The notes under the pieces: generated by a model
Database searches by the model: none
The model's input: the letters and a program-made list of their open reading frames with translations, nothing else
What the model was told of the DNA's origin: nothing
Source of the DNA: Pelodictyon phaeoclathratiforme BU-1
Lineage (GTDB): Bacteria; Bacteroidota; Chlorobiia; Chlorobiales; Chlorobiaceae
DNA length: 64,000 nucleotides
Direction of reading: 5' to 3'
Assembly: GCF_000020645.1 (NCBI RefSeq)
Contig: NC_011060.1
Location: 990,501-1,054,500, forward strand
Translations under genes and position numbers: made by a program
In this document: positions 32,743 through 42,206 of the stretch, one piece after another
Numbering within the stretch: the stretch's first letter is position 1
Layout of the letters: the number at the start of each line of letters is the position of its first letter

Positions 32743-34955
32743 ATGCGAGTTCCACCCTCTCTCCCGGTGAGAAGCGCATTACCGGTATTGTTGAAAAGGT
32801 GAGCTTTTTCAGCGAATTGTCGGGGTTCAGCGTTTTGCGCCTCAGTAGAAAAGGGGAGAGTGATGCGGTGACCGTTGTGGGTTATGTTGCTTCCGTCACA
32901 ATGGGCCAGCATATTGAGGCGGTTGGTTGCTGGCATAACGACAAGAGCTGGGGTTTACAGTTTAAGGCGACGCATCTCGTAGTTGTTCCTCCCGATACGC
33001 TTGAGGGAATCACAAAATATCTCTCCTCCGGCATGGTCAAGGGAGTTGGGCACCGTCTGGCAAAAGTGCTTGTGCGGACTTATGGAATGGAGGTTTTTAC
33101 GGTTATTGAAGATCATCCTGAACAACTGCTTGGGCTTCCCGGTGTTGGTAAAAAAAAGTTACAGCAGATTGTTGCTGGCTGGGCGGAGCAGAAGGCGATT
33201 AAGAAAATCATGCTCTTTCTTCACTCTCACGGGGTGAGCACGTCGCGAATTGTCCGGATTTTTCGTGTTTATGGTGATGAGGCTGTGGCGGTGGTGAGTG
33301 CCAATCCATACCGCCTCATCCTTGATATTCCGGGAATTGGTTTTCGGACAGCCGACCAGATTGCCCGGAATCTTGGCATGACTTCTGACTCTCCGCTGAG
33401 GGCGCGTGCAGGTATCAGTTATGCGCTTCAGGAGCTTTCGCTTGAGGGGCATTGCCGGGTTCCGGAGCTAATGCTGCTTGCGGCCTGCAGGAAGCTTCTC
33501 GATATTCCTGAGCCGGTGCTTGAAGATGCTCTCCGGCAGGAGCTCTCTATCGGCACCATTGTCGCCGTTGAGGAGGAGGGAGAAAAGAGTTATTACCTCG
33601 CGTCGCTGTATAAAGCTGAGAGGGGAGTTGCCAAAAGTATCAGCCGGATTATGCAGGGTGCGCTTCCCTGGGGAACGCTTGATCCGGCAACGGTTATCCC
33701 TGAAGCGGAGAAGCTTTCTGCTCTTGAGCTTTCGGAATCACAACGTAACGCGGTTGCTCTTGCGCTCTCAAGCAAGTTCATGGTTATTACCGGCGGGCCG
33801 GGGGTGGGCAAGACGACGATCATTAATACCATTTTGAAGATTCTTGATAGCGGAAAGCTGAAGTTTGTGCTTTGCGCTCCAACGGGCAGGGCGGCCAAAC
33901 GGCTTGCTGAATCTACCGGAATGGAGGCGAAAACCATTCACCGGCTGCTTGAATTCGATCCCTTTGCTCGCGAATTCAGACGGGGAAGTTCTTATCCGCT
34001 GGAAGCTGATCTGGTGATTGTTGATGAAGCCTCCATGATTGATGTGGTGTTGATGAACCGTTTGCTGGCGGCTGTTTCCCGGCGTTCAGCCCTTATTTTT
34101 GCGGGTGACGTTGATCAGCTTCCTCCGGTTGGCCCTGGGTTTGTGCTTGCCGATATGATCAATTCGGGCGTACTCCCTGTGGTGCGATTGACAGAAATTT
34201 TTCGTCAGGCTGAGAGCTCCTTGATCATTGTCAATGCTCACCGGATTAATCGCGGGGAGTTTGTGGTTTCTCCTCCTGACTCAACGGCAGGCGCTGAGCT
34301 TTCTGACTTTTATGTGGTGCCGTCAGAAAGCACGGCGGATATTCAGCGCAGGCTTCTGCTGGTGGTGGCTGAACGTATCCCCGGGCGATTCGGCATGGAT
34401 CCGCTGCAGGATATTCAGGTGCTGACCCCCATGAACAAGGGGCCGCTTGGTACGGTAGCGCTGAATTCGCTGCTGCAGGAACGGCTGAATCCCGGCGCTG
34501 TCAGAAAAATTGTGCGTTTTGGAACCACGTATGCCGAGGGGGACAAGGTGATTCAGGTGGTCAACAACTACGACAAGGAGGTTTTTAACGGCGATATCGG
34601 GCGTATTGCGGTTGTGGACGAAGAGGAGAGCACGATTCGGGTCCTCTATGATGGCCGGGAGGTGCTCTATGAGTCTGGCTCGCTTGATGAAATTGCTCTT
34701 GCCTATGCCATCACGATCCACAAGAGTCAGGGGTCGGAGTACCCGGCGGTGGTGATACCGCTCTCCATGCAGCACTATACGCTGCTTGAGCGAAACCTGA
34801 TCTATACAGCCGTGACACGGGCGAAAAAACTGGTGATGCTTATCGGAGATCCGAAAGCAATTTCGATGGCTGTCGGCAACAAACGTTCTTCGCAAAGGTT
34901 GACCGGTCTTGCCGCTCTGCTTGCGGAGGGAACGGACGATCACCTGCGTCAGTAA
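32739..34955 (+). CDS. recD2: RecD2-type ATP-dependent DNA helicase
   Basis: 738 residues of the RecD/TraA family acting without RecBC. N-terminal OB-like region, helix-hairpin-helix repeats (GLPGVGKKKLQQIV near residue 133, DIPGIGFRTADQIAR near 190), then superfamily 1B motifs: Walker A ITGGPGVGKTTIINTIL near 350, motif II VIVDEASMID near 427, motif V TIHKSQGSEYPAVV and motif VI YTAVTRAKKLVML near the end. A 5'-3' helicase for DNA repair. Confidence 0.95.
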   Translation: MNASSTLSPGEKRITGIVEKVSFFSELSGFSVLRLSRKGESDAVTVVGYVASVTMGQHIEAVGCWHNDKSWGLQFKATHLVVVPPDTLEGITKYLSSGMVKGVGHRLAKVLVRTYGMEVFTVIEDHPEQLLGLPGVGKKKLQQIVAGWAEQKAIKKIMLFLHSHGVSTSRIVRIFRVYGDEAVAVVSANPYRLILDIPGIGFRTADQIARNLGMTSDSPLRARAGISYALQELSLEGHCRVPELMLLAACRKLLDIPEPVLEDALRQELSIGTIVAVEEEGEKSYYLASLYKAERGVAKSISRIMQGALPWGTLDPATVIPEAEKLSALELSESQRNAVALALSSKFMVITGGPGVGKTTIINTILKILDSGKLKFVLCAPTGRAAKRLAESTGMEAKTIHRLLEFDPFAREFRRGSSYPLEADLVIVDEASMIDVVLMNRLLAAVSRRSALIFAGDVDQLPPVGPGFVLADMINSGVLPVVRLTEIFRQAESSLIIVNAHRINRGEFVVSPPDSTAGAELSDFYVVPSESTADIQRRLLLVVAERIPGRFGMDPLQDIQVLTPMNKGPLGTVALNSLLQERLNPGAVRKIVRFGTTYAEGDKVIQVVNNYDKEVFNGDIGRIAVVDEEESTIRVLYDGREVLYESGSLDEIALAYAITIHKSQGSEYPAVVIPLSMQHYTLLERNLIYTAVTRAKKLVMLIGDPKAISMAVGNKRSSQRLTGLAALLAEGTDDHLRQ

Positions 34956-35042
34956 TCATCCGGCTTTTTTGTTATATTGCGTGCCATTCGTTCCTGCTGA
35001 GTGCAAGCTGGCCGGTATTTCCGAAATCATTAGCGCTGTTTT

Positions 35043-36401
35043 ATGAAGATCGTGAAGACATTCAATCTGGTACGTCTTTGTATGTTCCAGATGGGTTTCG
35101 GCCTCATGCTCGGCTTCATTCAGGATATCCTGAACCGGGTCATGATCAAGGAGCTGTTGCTGCCGGCAACTATCGCGCTGGGGCTTATAAGCCTTAAGGA
35201 GCTTCTGGCCATTTTCGGCGTCAAGGTATGGATCGGCAACTTGTCGGACCGATTCAGCATTTTCGGTTATCACAGGACACCGTATATTCTTCTTGGGCTT
35301 TTGAGCTGCGTTGTTGCCTTTGTGCTTTCACCTGCAGCGGCCTATGAAGTGAAGATAGGCGGTACAGCATTTTCGGAGATGCTGCCAGCTCTCCTGACCG
35401 ATATCGGTCTGTGGAAGCTCGCCTTCATTTTCCTTCTGTTCGGTTTCGGTCTGCAGGTTGCGACCACGGCATATTACGCACTGATTGCTGATGTTGTGCC
35501 TGAAGAGCATATCGGCAAGATAACCGGAGCGAGCTGGACCCTCATGGTTCTGACTGCTATCATTTCGAACTGGAACATCGGCAATTATCTGAAGGTTTTT
35601 ACTCCTGAGCGGCTGACGCAGGTGGCTGAAATCGGCGGTCTCATCACACTCTGTTTCGGGCTTGTGGCCGTTCTCGGTGTAGAAAACCGCAATGCGGAAG
35701 CTGCTCAGGGCAAAGGGAAGCACAGCATCAGCTTTTTCCAGTCGGTGCGCCTGCTCTCCTCGTCTCCAAGGACGCTGCAGTTCGCCTTCTACATTTTCAT
35801 CTCCATCTTTGCGCTCTTTGCCAACGAAGTTGTTATGGATCCTTTTGGTGCGGAAGTTTTCGGGATGCCGGTTTCAGAAACGACCAAGCTGTTCAAACCG
35901 ATGATGGGCGGTACCCAGCTTATTTTCATGCTTGTTACCGGCTTTCTGCTTTCACGGATAGGGTTCAAGCGGGGTGCCTATTTCGGTAATACGTTCAGTG
36001 CTATCGGATTCGCTGTCATCATTGCCGCAGGTTTCATGCACGACCAGTCACTGCTTCGAATCGGTCTTGTCGTGACCGGTATGGGCCTCGGTGCGGCAAG
36101 TGTTTCCAACATCTCGATGATGATGAACATGACAGCGGGTCGCAGCGGCATCTATATCGGCCTCTGGGGCACCGCCCAGAGCCTTGCCATCTTTATCGGT
36201 CATTCCGGCGCCGGTGTGATCCGCGATGTGGTCTATACCCTTTCCGGTAACCACATGTTGGCCTATGCCGTCATATTTGTTATTGAGATCCTTGCCTTCA
36301 CGGCATCAAGCCTCTTGTTGCCCCATATTTCCAAGGAGGCGTTTGAGGCCGAGAGCGAAGCGAAAATGTCGGAGTTCGCCGTTACAGCGAAGGCTGGCTG
36401 A
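35043..36401 (+). CDS. BCD/PucC-family MFS transporter
   Basis: 452 residues with about twelve membrane helices. The N-terminus (LVRLCMFQMGFGLMLGFIQD, VMIKELLLPATIALGLISLK) and the WIGNLSDRFSIFGYHRTPYI segment match the PucC/LhaA 'bacteriochlorophyll delivery' branch of the major facilitator superfamily, which supports assembly of photosynthetic pigment complexes. Its presence in the genome supports a phototroph. The ATG at 35043 follows a weak ribosome-binding site. The radical SAM gene begins 22 bp after its stop. Confidence 0.92.
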   Translation: MKIVKTFNLVRLCMFQMGFGLMLGFIQDILNRVMIKELLLPATIALGLISLKELLAIFGVKVWIGNLSDRFSIFGYHRTPYILLGLLSCVVAFVLSPAAAYEVKIGGTAFSEMLPALLTDIGLWKLAFIFLLFGFGLQVATTAYYALIADVVPEEHIGKITGASWTLMVLTAIISNWNIGNYLKVFTPERLTQVAEIGGLITLCFGLVAVLGVENRNAEAAQGKGKHSISFFQSVRLLSSSPRTLQFAFYIFISIFALFANEVVMDPFGAEVFGMPVSETTKLFKPMMGGTQLIFMLVTGFLLSRIGFKRGAYFGNTFSAIGFAVIIAAGFMHDQSLLRIGLVVTGMGLGAASVSNISMMMNMTAGRSGIYIGLWGTAQSLAIFIGHSGAGVIRDVVYTLSGNHMLAYAVIFVIEILAFTASSLLLPHISKEAFEAESEAKMSEFAVTAKAG

Positions 36402-36423
36402 CGGTAAAATGGAATCAAAAACT

Positions 36424-37359
36424 ATGAAATATGTTTTTGGGCCGGTCTCTTCAAAAAGGCTTGGCCAGTCACTTGGTGTTGATCTGCTTCCCCCGAAAAG
36501 CTGTACCTGGAACTGTGTGTATTGCCAGTTGGGAAAGACCCGGAAATTTGTCACCGAGCGGCAGGAGTTTTTTGCGCGTGAGGAGATTCTTGAGGAGATT
36601 CGCGAAGCGCTCGAACGGCACAAGGGGCTCGACTGGATCACCTTTGTCGGCTCGGGCGAAACCATGCTCTACAAGGGGATTGGCTGGCTGATTGCGGAGG
36701 TAAAAAAACTGACAGATATTCCTGTTGCGGTGATCACCAATGGCTCGCTTCTCTATCTGGAGGAGGTGCGTGAGGAGCTGCTTCAGGCTGATGCTGTGCT
36801 TCCCTCGCTCAATGCCGGTTCTGAGGCTCTGCACAACCAGATCGTCCGCCCGGCGGCAGGCCTGACCTTTCGCCAGCATCTTGAGGGGCTTGTTGCATTT
36901 CGTCATGAATACCAGGGGCGCCTCTGGATTGAGGTGATGCTGCTTGGTGGCATCAACGATTCCGACGAGGCGCTACGCGATCTTGCCATTGTCTTGAAAG
37001 AGATCAATCCTGACATGGTACACCTTGTGCTCCCCACCCGGCCAGCTCCCGAGCAGGAGGTTCACCTGCCCTCCGATGAGCGCATTGAGCGGGCAATTGC
37101 CATTCTTTCAGAGGTAACAACCGTAGTTAATCCGCTCAAGGGCAATATGGATCTTCGTAACGCTCCGGATATGCTTGAAGCGATTACGGCCATCGTTTCA
37201 CGCCACCCCGTGCAGCAGCGAGAACTTCAGAAAGCTATTGCTGACTGTTTTCCCGGTGAGAATGATAAAACGGCTGAGGTTATGAAAGAGATGCTTGCAA
37301 CCGGCCGATTCAAGCTTGTCGAACATAACGGGGAGCCTTACTGGGTGATGCAGAGCTAA
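36424..37359 (+). CDS. Radical SAM protein
   Basis: 311 residues from ATG 36424 (MKYVFGPVSSKRLGQSLGVD); ATG 36409 is an alternative. The cluster motif is CTWNCVYCQLGKT near residue 24 (Cys-x3-Cys-x2-Cys), followed by FVGSGETMLYKG and VITNGSLLYL. This belongs to a conserved group of stand-alone radical SAM proteins of unknown reaction; the C-terminal 60 residues form a small winged-helix-like extension. Probably cotranscribed with the PucC-like gene. The stop overlaps the end of the convergent decaheme gene. Confidence 0.88.
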   Translation: MKYVFGPVSSKRLGQSLGVDLLPPKSCTWNCVYCQLGKTRKFVTERQEFFAREEILEEIREALERHKGLDWITFVGSGETMLYKGIGWLIAEVKKLTDIPVAVITNGSLLYLEEVREELLQADAVLPSLNAGSEALHNQIVRPAAGLTFRQHLEGLVAFRHEYQGRLWIEVMLLGGINDSDEALRDLAIVLKEINPDMVHLVLPTRPAPEQEVHLPSDERIERAIAILSEVTTVVNPLKGNMDLRNAPDMLEAITAIVSRHPVQQRELQKAIADCFPGENDKTAEVMKEMLATGRFKLVEHNGEPYWVMQS

Positions 37360-38240
37360 TCATCATCTCCGCCTTCGTGTTCCCGGTCGCCTCCATAGCC
37401 TCCCTCTCGCTCTCCATCGCTTCCATTGCGATGGCATTTAATGCAGTTCTGGTAGTTATATATACCTTCCTCAAGATGCTCGTCTGCAATTTTTGAGGGA
37501 GAGTGTTCATGACAGTTGTAGCAAGTATATTTTTTGAAGTCAGCCGGATCGGTATGGCAGGTCGAGCAAGCGGCAAGGTGATCGCCGTCAAGGAGGAAAT
37601 ATTTGCTGTGATCATAGGTAGCAGGCTTCCACGCAGTGGATGTGTGGCATGTTGCGCAGTCAACTTTTGGAAGAGGATGCAGATTGTCATTTGGCTGCTC
37701 AGCCTTGTGGCAGGTGATACACTCTTTTCCGTTTGAAGCAGTTAGTTGGTTATGGTCAAATGTTGCCGGTTTCCATTTTGTTCTGGTGTGGCATGTCGAA
37801 CAATTCTCCGTTACAGAGTGATGGAGGCCATCTTCAGGCTTTTGGTTTTTATGGCAGTTGATGCACTCTTTCTGCAATGCGCTTGAAAGAGCGGCGTGCA
37901 TAAAGGGTTTGACGGTTTTTGCAGCTTCGGTTCCCTTGTGATCGTTGTGGCAGTTGATGCAGGAGTTGCTGGTAACGCCTTTGTGAAAAAGAACCTTGCT
38001 GCTCTCTTTCCGGAGAAGTGAGCCAGCAACAGTTTTTATGCCTATGGCGTTTTGTTTGTGACAACTGGTGCATTGCAATGAAGCGGCGCCGCTGAATGGC
38101 TTGTGACAACTCAGACACTTATCTTTGAATGCATGATGGCCTTTCATCAGCGGGCCAGGGTTGAGCAGCAGATCGGGAAAAGCGGTGGCTGTGGCGCCCA
38201 GAATAATGGCTGAGACGATAAAAAGAAAGAGCGGTTTCAA
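37356..38240 (-). CDS. Periplasmic decaheme c-type cytochrome
   Basis: 294 residues with a signal peptide (MKPLFLFIVSAIILGATATA) and ten CxxCH heme sites: CLSCH, CTSCH, CINCH twice, CSTCH, CITCH, CATCH, CSTCH, CYNCH and CIKCH. Spacing and extra histidines (FDHNQL, YDHSKY, FMHAAL) suit bis-His ligation as in cytochrome c3/c7 proteins. The C-terminus is Gly/Asp/His-rich (EGGYGGDREHEGGDDD). Last gene of an operon with a histidine kinase, response regulator and DUF4405 protein; the start overlaps the kinase stop (ATGA). I infer periplasmic electron transfer whose expression responds to the kinase. Confidence 0.95.
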   Translation of the reverse strand: MKPLFLFIVSAIILGATATAFPDLLLNPGPLMKGHHAFKDKCLSCHKPFSGAASLQCTSCHKQNAIGIKTVAGSLLRKESSKVLFHKGVTSNSCINCHNDHKGTEAAKTVKPFMHAALSSALQKECINCHKNQKPEDGLHHSVTENCSTCHTRTKWKPATFDHNQLTASNGKECITCHKAEQPNDNLHPLPKVDCATCHTSTAWKPATYDHSKYFLLDGDHLAACSTCHTDPADFKKYTCYNCHEHSPSKIADEHLEEGIYNYQNCIKCHRNGSDGEREGGYGGDREHEGGDDD

Positions 38241-39739
38241 CGGTTAACCTCCCCGGCCTGACAGGTTAGTGTGAACGTGGTACCTTTGCTGGTTTCACTG
38301 GTTACCGATACCTCGATTTTCTGGAGATCGGCAAGTTTTTTAACGATGGATAATCCTAAACCAAATCCTCCTGTTCCGGAGTTTCTTGATTCATCGACCC
38401 GGTAAAAACGTTCAAAAATAGCGTTCAGTTTTTCTTCAGGAATGCCTGCTCCCTGATTGCTGATGCTGCAGATAATGGTATTGGCCTTGCGTTTTACGGC
38501 TATCGCTATTGTTGAGTTGTTCGGAGAGTATTTGATGGCATTGGAGAGAATGTTATCGAGAATCATGTCAAGCATTCCCGGATCGGCACTAATCCAGGTG
38601 TTTTCAGTCTGATCACTGGTGATTGCAATCTCTTTTGTCGTTGCAGATGGCAGCATTCTTTCAATCAGACGTTCAATATGCTGAGAGAGTTCTACCTTTT
38701 CGATATGAGGATTCATTTTGCTGCTCTCATATCGGGCAAGCATGAGTAGTTGATCGATCAGTTTTGCCATACGGTTTAACTCTTTCAGGCAGAACTGAAT
38801 TCTTGCTTCATAGTGTTCTCTCTCTCTTGGCTTGCGAATCAACACTTCAAGCGTTCCTTTGACAATGGCAAGCGGTGTTTTCAGTTCGTGAGAGGCGTCG
38901 GCTGTAAAGTGCTTTTCGCGTTGAAATGCATCCTGCATCCTGGTGACAAGTGCATTGATGGTTACCGAGAGGCGGTACAATTCATCATGATGATAGGGAA
39001 GGGGTATGCGGTGATCAAGATTTGTCTGTGTCATTTTTTCAGCAGTGGCAATAACCTTTTCAATCGGATCTATGCTTTTGCCAGCAATCAAACGGGTAAG
39101 AATAAAGAGTGTCAGAATGATGATTGGAAATGAAAAGAAGAAAATTTCCTGCAGGTCGTGCAGGACGATCAGTGCATTTTTTACTGGAACAGCAACAATA
39201 AGGTACCCTTCTGTTATTCCTTTGTTATTAACAAGAGGTACCTGTGCCTGTCGTACCATTGAATCGCCGAAATTGCTGTTGAAGTAAGTTGTCCCAGTCT
39301 GGTTTGGCTGAAATGCAAGAACGCACCATGAGAGGCTTGCTGATTTATTCATGACCTGCCCAGCACTATTGACAAGCTGAATAAATTCAGTATCAACATT
39401 TATCTTTTTGTTGTTATTTGTTTTATTGTCATTATCATTGTCATTTTCACGGTGTTTGTCATGGTCATCGTCATCAATGTTTTGAATACTTGCAAACCCC
39501 TGAAAATTATCTGTTGATATCTGTGAGTCCGAAAGGACTTCCAATATTTCTTTTCTTATTTCGTCATCAAATTGTCTGTAGACGATTTTTTCAACCATGA
39601 TATAGAGGATGATAAATACCAGGGCAATTAAAAATGCTGTCATGATGGTGTAGTAGAAAGCGATCCTGTTTCGCAAACTCATCACCGACCACGCTTTAAA
39701 AAAGGAGCGTTTTTTTTGGACAGTATTTTTTTGCTTCAT
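38237..39739 (-). CDS. Sensor histidine kinase with Asp/Asn/His-rich periplasmic insert
   Basis: 500 residues. Membrane helices at about 25-50 and 198-220 flank a periplasmic sensor region with a low-complexity insert near 94-115 (DDDDHDKHRENDNDNDNK). Then HAMP, HisKA with phospho-accepting His in ASHELKTPLAIVKG, and HATPase_c with N box DNILSNAIKYSPN and G boxes GAGIPEEKL and GFGLGLSIVKKL. The acidic/His insert suggests cation sensing, but this is inference. Overlaps both neighbours by 4 bp (ATGA), giving tight coupling. Confidence 0.94.
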   Translation of the reverse strand: MKQKNTVQKKRSFFKAWSVMSLRNRIAFYYTIMTAFLIALVFIILYIMVEKIVYRQFDDEIRKEILEVLSDSQISTDNFQGFASIQNIDDDDHDKHRENDNDNDNKTNNNKKINVDTEFIQLVNSAGQVMNKSASLSWCVLAFQPNQTGTTYFNSNFGDSMVRQAQVPLVNNKGITEGYLIVAVPVKNALIVLHDLQEIFFFSFPIIILTLFILTRLIAGKSIDPIEKVIATAEKMTQTNLDHRIPLPYHHDELYRLSVTINALVTRMQDAFQREKHFTADASHELKTPLAIVKGTLEVLIRKPREREHYEARIQFCLKELNRMAKLIDQLLMLARYESSKMNPHIEKVELSQHIERLIERMLPSATTKEIAITSDQTENTWISADPGMLDMILDNILSNAIKYSPNNSTIAIAVKRKANTIICSISNQGAGIPEEKLNAIFERFYRVDESRNSGTGGFGLGLSIVKKLADLQKIEVSVTSETSKGTTFTLTCQAGEVNR

Positions 39740-40419
39740 GTTTTTGAAATCTCTGGTTCACGAACGATATATCCCACTCCCCGGATGGTCTGAATAATGT
39801 TTCCACAACCTGCAGCTTCGAGTTTTCTGCGCAGAAAGGTGATATAGACATCAATGACGGAGGTATCGGAATCAAAATGGATATCCCATACATGCTCGAT
39901 TATTCTGCTTCTGGTACAGACTCGATCTTTATTACGTACAAGATATTCAAGGAGGGCAAATTCTTTCGGTGTGAGGGTCACTTCAGTTGAAGCACAGAAT
40001 ACCTGATGGGTTACCGGGTTAATGTTAAGGATTCCGGCGTTGAGTGAATCGTCATTTCGGTTTTTATTCCTGAGCTGTACTCTGATGCGGGCAAGCAACT
40101 CTTCAAACTCAAAGGGTTTTTTGATATAATCATTGGCACCGGCGTCAAGTCCGAAAATCACATCTTCAAGCGTATCTTTTGCGGTTAAAAAAAGTATCGG
40201 GACGGCATTCCCTGTTTTTCGAATCTGCCTGCAGACCTCAATACCGCTGATGGCGGGAATCATCCAGTCAACGATAATCAGGTCGTATTCATTGATCAGT
40301 GCCATGTCGAGCCCACTTTTTCCGTCATAGGCAATATCAACGGCAAAGTACTCCTCTTCGAGTCCATCCTTGAGGAATCCGGCTATTCCCGGTTCATCTT
40401 CGATAATCAGTAATCTCAT
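39736..40419 (-). CDS. OmpR-family response regulator
   Basis: 227 residues. Receiver domain with acidic pocket IIEDEPG, the phospho-acceptor aspartate in LIIVDWMIPAISG near residue 51, and the conserved lysine in IKKPFEFEELLARI near 101; C-terminal winged helix (LTPKEFALLEYLVRNKDRVC, TYITFLRRKLEAAGCG-type wing). Closest in style to CusR/heavy-metal response regulators. It should control this operon. Confidence 0.95.
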   Translation of the reverse strand: MRLLIIEDEPGIAGFLKDGLEEEYFAVDIAYDGKSGLDMALINEYDLIIVDWMIPAISGIEVCRQIRKTGNAVPILFLTAKDTLEDVIFGLDAGANDYIKKPFEFEELLARIRVQLRNKNRNDDSLNAGILNINPVTHQVFCASTEVTLTPKEFALLEYLVRNKDRVCTRSRIIEHVWDIHFDSDTSVIDVYITFLRRKLEAAGCGNIIQTIRGVGYIVREPEISKT

Positions 40420-40437
40420 AGGTAGAGTGTTGGAGTA

Positions 40438-40986
40438 TTAATCGTTATCGCTCTCTTTTGTGACGGAACGCTTTGTTTGTTTTAAAATGGCATCAAGAAC
40501 CTCTTTTTCGCTTTTTTTATTGGTACTGGCAATTTGCTGAATGGTCAACGATGGATTCTTGACTATGATACCGCTTTTTCCGAGTTCTTCAACAAGGAGC
40601 TTTTCAGTAATTCTGGTAACAAGAGCAACGGTTTCCAGCGATGATGATTCAAGGAGCTGTACCGCAATTTTTCCTTGATGTTCTTTTCCTTTTTCTTTTC
40701 CCTCATCCTCTTCACCGAATATTGGCAGCAGGGAAGCAATCGTGATGATGAGTGCAGCGCCAATGATACCGAGAGCCGTTTTTTTTGAGAAATAGGTAAC
40801 GAATTGTTTCCCGTTCGATATGAGGTGGAGCAGAACTGCTGTGACAAGAAGCCAGCTCAACCATTTGTGAACAGGTTCAACGAGACCGATCTCTATGTCA
40901 AAAAAAATCAGGAGGCCGGTGACTGTGGAGATAGTAAATGCACCAACAGCAAGGGGTGTTGCCCAGGACTTCAATGTTTGTTTCAT
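40438..40986 (-). CDS. DUF4405-like cytochrome b-type membrane protein
   Basis: 182 residues. Three helices near 12-32, 42-60 and 70-90; histidines HKWLSW and LLHLISN sit on helices in positions that could bind heme, as in DUF4405/cytochrome b561-like proteins. The C-terminal 90 residues are soluble (EEDEGKEKGKEHQGK linker, then helical repeats). First gene of the operon with the two-component system and the decaheme cytochrome, so I infer a membrane electron conduit to or from that cytochrome. Confidence 0.72.
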   Translation of the reverse strand: MKQTLKSWATPLAVGAFTISTVTGLLIFFDIEIGLVEPVHKWLSWLLVTAVLLHLISNGKQFVTYFSKKTALGIIGAALIITIASLLPIFGEEDEGKEKGKEHQGKIAVQLLESSSLETVALVTRITEKLLVEELGKSGIIVKNPSLTIQQIASTNKKSEKEVLDAILKQTKRSVTKESDND

Positions 40987-41259
40987 GGTTTCTTGTTCGT
41001 GTTTTGAGAATCGTTGTCGGTTTGCGTAGTTATTTGAACTGTTTTAATTTAGTTCGGGGATTCTTAAAGAAGTCTGAGAGGGAACTTAATTTTTGCTTAA
41101 ATCAGGGTGAAGCACCGTGACCGTTTGGAGGTGGAGTGACGAACGAACTGCTTTTTAAATGAGTTACAGAGGTATCTTCCGCTGTATATTCAACCTGGTC
41201 ACCGTGGGAGTTTCATTTGAAGTCAAGTACAGCTTACATCACCTCACTCTATCACTATT

Positions 41260-42144
41260 ATGCCGATCTCTTTTGATCATGATGCTCTCTGGATTCGTAA
41301 GGGTGAACAGGTGAGTCTCGACAAGCGTCCAACTCTTGTTGAGCCCATGTATCGTTCCAAAAAAGAGTATAAAACCATGCTTGCTGATCATGTTGCGCAG
41401 TTGAGTAAACTGCAGCAGGTTCATTATGCCGATAACCGCTATTCGGTGTTGCTGATTTTTCAGGCGATGGATGCTGCTGGCAAGGATGGTGTTATCAAGC
41501 ATGTGATGTCCGGTGTGAATCCGCAGGGTTGTCAGGTTTTCAGTTTCAAGCATCCTTCGGCCCAGGAACTTGATCATGATTTTCTCTGGAGAAGCAATCG
41601 TTGCCTGCCAGCGCGGGGTCATATAGGGATATTCAATCGTTCATACTATGAGGAGGTGCTGATTGTTCGAGTGCATCCTGAGATACTTGTTGTGCAGGGT
41701 ATTCCGGATGAGCTGATCAAGGGTGGTGAAGTTTGGGCAGAACGGTATCAATCGATTGTTGACATGGAACGGCATCTCTATCGCAATGGGACAAGGATCG
41801 TGAAGTTTTTTCTTCATTTGTCGAAAGAGGAGCAGAGGAAACGATTTCTGGACCGGATTAATGCACCGGCAAAAAACTGGAAATTCAGCGCTGCTGACCT
41901 TGAAGAGCGCAAGTACTGGGAACAATATATGCAGGCTTATGAGAGCTGCCTCAGCGCTACCAGCAGCAAGCAGGCGCCATGGTATGTTGTTCCTGCTGAT
42001 GACAAACAAACTGCTCGCCTGATTGTGTCACAAATCATCGTTCATACCTTGACTGATCTTGGTCTGTCATACCCTGAAACAAGTGATCAACGTCACAGTG
42101 AGTTGAAGAATATTCGCAAACGGCTGATGGAAGAGCGTGCATGA
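41260..42144 (+). CDS. ppk2: Polyphosphate kinase 2 family protein
   Basis: 294 residues. Walker A is FQAMDAAGKDGVIKHVMSG near residue 69, the lid and Walker B region is GHIGIFNRSYYEEVLIVRVH near 126, and the third conserved block is RIVKFFLHLSKEEQRKRFLD near 185. PPK2 enzymes transfer phosphate between polyphosphate and nucleoside mono- or diphosphates. One-domain form of typical length. Divergent from the DUF4405 operon across about 270 bp. Confidence 0.95.
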   Translation: MPISFDHDALWIRKGEQVSLDKRPTLVEPMYRSKKEYKTMLADHVAQLSKLQQVHYADNRYSVLLIFQAMDAAGKDGVIKHVMSGVNPQGCQVFSFKHPSAQELDHDFLWRSNRCLPARGHIGIFNRSYYEEVLIVRVHPEILVVQGIPDELIKGGEVWAERYQSIVDMERHLYRNGTRIVKFFLHLSKEEQRKRFLDRINAPAKNWKFSAADLEERKYWEQYMQAYESCLSATSSKQAPWYVVPADDKQTARLIVSQIIVHTLTDLGLSYPETSDQRHSELKNIRKRLMEERA

Positions 42145-42206
42145 TGGACGAGAGAGCGTACAATGGAGGTTTCAGGTTCCTGGTTATAGCGTGTTGATTT
42201 GAGAGA

